Of a stretch of 5,128 nucleotides of DNA, positions 4,808-5,128 are shown in pieces. The stretch covers positions 1 to 5,128 of the forward strand of contig JAPPPC010000892.1 of the NCBI GenBank assembly GCA_028817685.1. Direction: 5' to 3'. A program made the translations under genes and the position numbers. The stretch comes from Rhodospirillaceae bacterium. Lineage in GTDB: Bacteria > Pseudomonadota > Alphaproteobacteria > UBA8366 > GCA-2717185. A model generated the notes under the pieces. The model saw only the letters and a list, made by a program, of their open reading frames with translations, searched no databases and was not told where the DNA came from. Numbering within the stretch: the first letter of the stretch is position 1; each line of letters begins with the position of its first letter.

Positions 4808-5128
4808 ATGTCACAGGAAACCTATGACGTCGTCGTGCTGGGTGCCGGCAATGCCGCATTTTGTTCTGCCTTGGCCGCCCAGGAGAATGGCGCGTCGGTC
4901 GTTATGATCGAGGCGGCGCCGCTCGAAGAAGCCGGCGGGAACAGCCGCTATACGGCAGGCGCCATCCGCTTCGCCCATGAGGGCCTGCAGGATCTGACGA
5001 CGGTGCTGGATCTCAATCAGGACGAAATCGACAATGCTGATTTCGGCGTCTACACGTCGGACCAGTTCTACGACGATTTGTTCCGTCTGACCCAATACCG
5101 CGCCGACCCGGACAAGGCCGAAATGCTG
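4808..5128 (+). CDS. TcuA-like FAD-dependent oxidoreductase (N-terminal part, runs off right edge)
   Basis: The first 107 codons of a flavoprotein of the fumarate reductase/succinate dehydrogenase flavoprotein superfamily, open to the window edge. The N-terminal Rossmann motif is YDVVVLGAGNAAF (6-18), with E35 at the end of the second strand to hold the adenosine ribose. Next come GGNSRYTAGAIRF (43-55) and later DFGVYTSDQFYDDLFRLTQYRADPD. Both resemble proteins commonly labelled FAD-dependent tricarballylate dehydrogenase TcuA. Full-length relatives have roughly 450-500 residues, so about a fifth is visible. The label covers a wide family with many substrates, so tricarballylate oxidation is not established. 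The gene has its own promoter (4731-4759) and a palindromic operator (4753-4790), so it starts a separate transcription unit, probably for inducible catabolism of an organic acid. Confidence 0.85.
   Translation, partial: MSQETYDVVVLGAGNAAFCSALAAQENGASVVMIEAAPLEEAGGNSRYTAGAIRFAHEGLQDLTTVLDLNQDEIDNADFGVYTSDQFYDDLFRLTQYRADPDKAEML

Noticed and set aside
1..5128. CRISPR, tRNA, rRNA, insertion sequence or phage genes
   Set aside because: No regularly spaced repeat array, no cloverleaf-like segment, no transposase or integrase frame and no terminal repeat pair was seen by eye on either strand.

Overview
The window reads as chromosomal DNA of a GC-rich Gram-negative proteobacterium, most likely an alphaproteobacterium. 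This rests on strong G/C third-position use, a LysR regulator, a Cupin_6-type AraC regulator, a Tat-exported cupredoxin, a MAPEG protein and a TcuA-like flavoprotein. No tRNA, rRNA, CRISPR array, transposase or integrase was seen. The assignment is by general character only and no species can be named.

Layout, left to right. (1) A LysR-type regulator on the minus strand, whose frame is cut by an amber codon at 53-55 but carries on in family-like sequence to the window edge. (2) An AT-rich divergent spacer. (3) Two tandem class I SAM-dependent methyltransferases on the plus strand (813-1577 and 1592-2242), 14 nt apart and very probably one transcript. (4) Converging on them with only 8 nt between stop codons, a Cupin_6/AraC regulator on the minus strand (2251-3180). 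(5) A 173-nt divergent spacer with two exact 11-bp direct repeats at a 21-bp period, a plausible AraC-type operator. (6) A plus-strand envelope cluster: a secreted DUF4142 protein (3354-3884), a Tat-dependent cupredoxin (3893-4228) and a four-helix MAPEG membrane protein (4267-4680). (7) A control region with a good sigma70-like promoter whose -10 box lies inside a 38-bp near-perfect palindrome, followed by the start of a TcuA-like FAD-dependent oxidoreductase that runs off the right edge.

How the parts may work together (inference). The LysR gene is placed to control the methyltransferase pair but looks broken unless the amber codon is suppressed or is a sequencing error. The AraC regulator and the DUF4142 gene share a divergent control region, so the DUF4142-cupredoxin pair is the likeliest AraC target. 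The flavoprotein appears to be controlled separately by a dimeric repressor, probably GntR-like, encoded outside the window. The genes are all of known families. The most notable signals are regulatory (the two operator-like structures) and the interrupted LysR frame. I found no convincing new multi-gene system.
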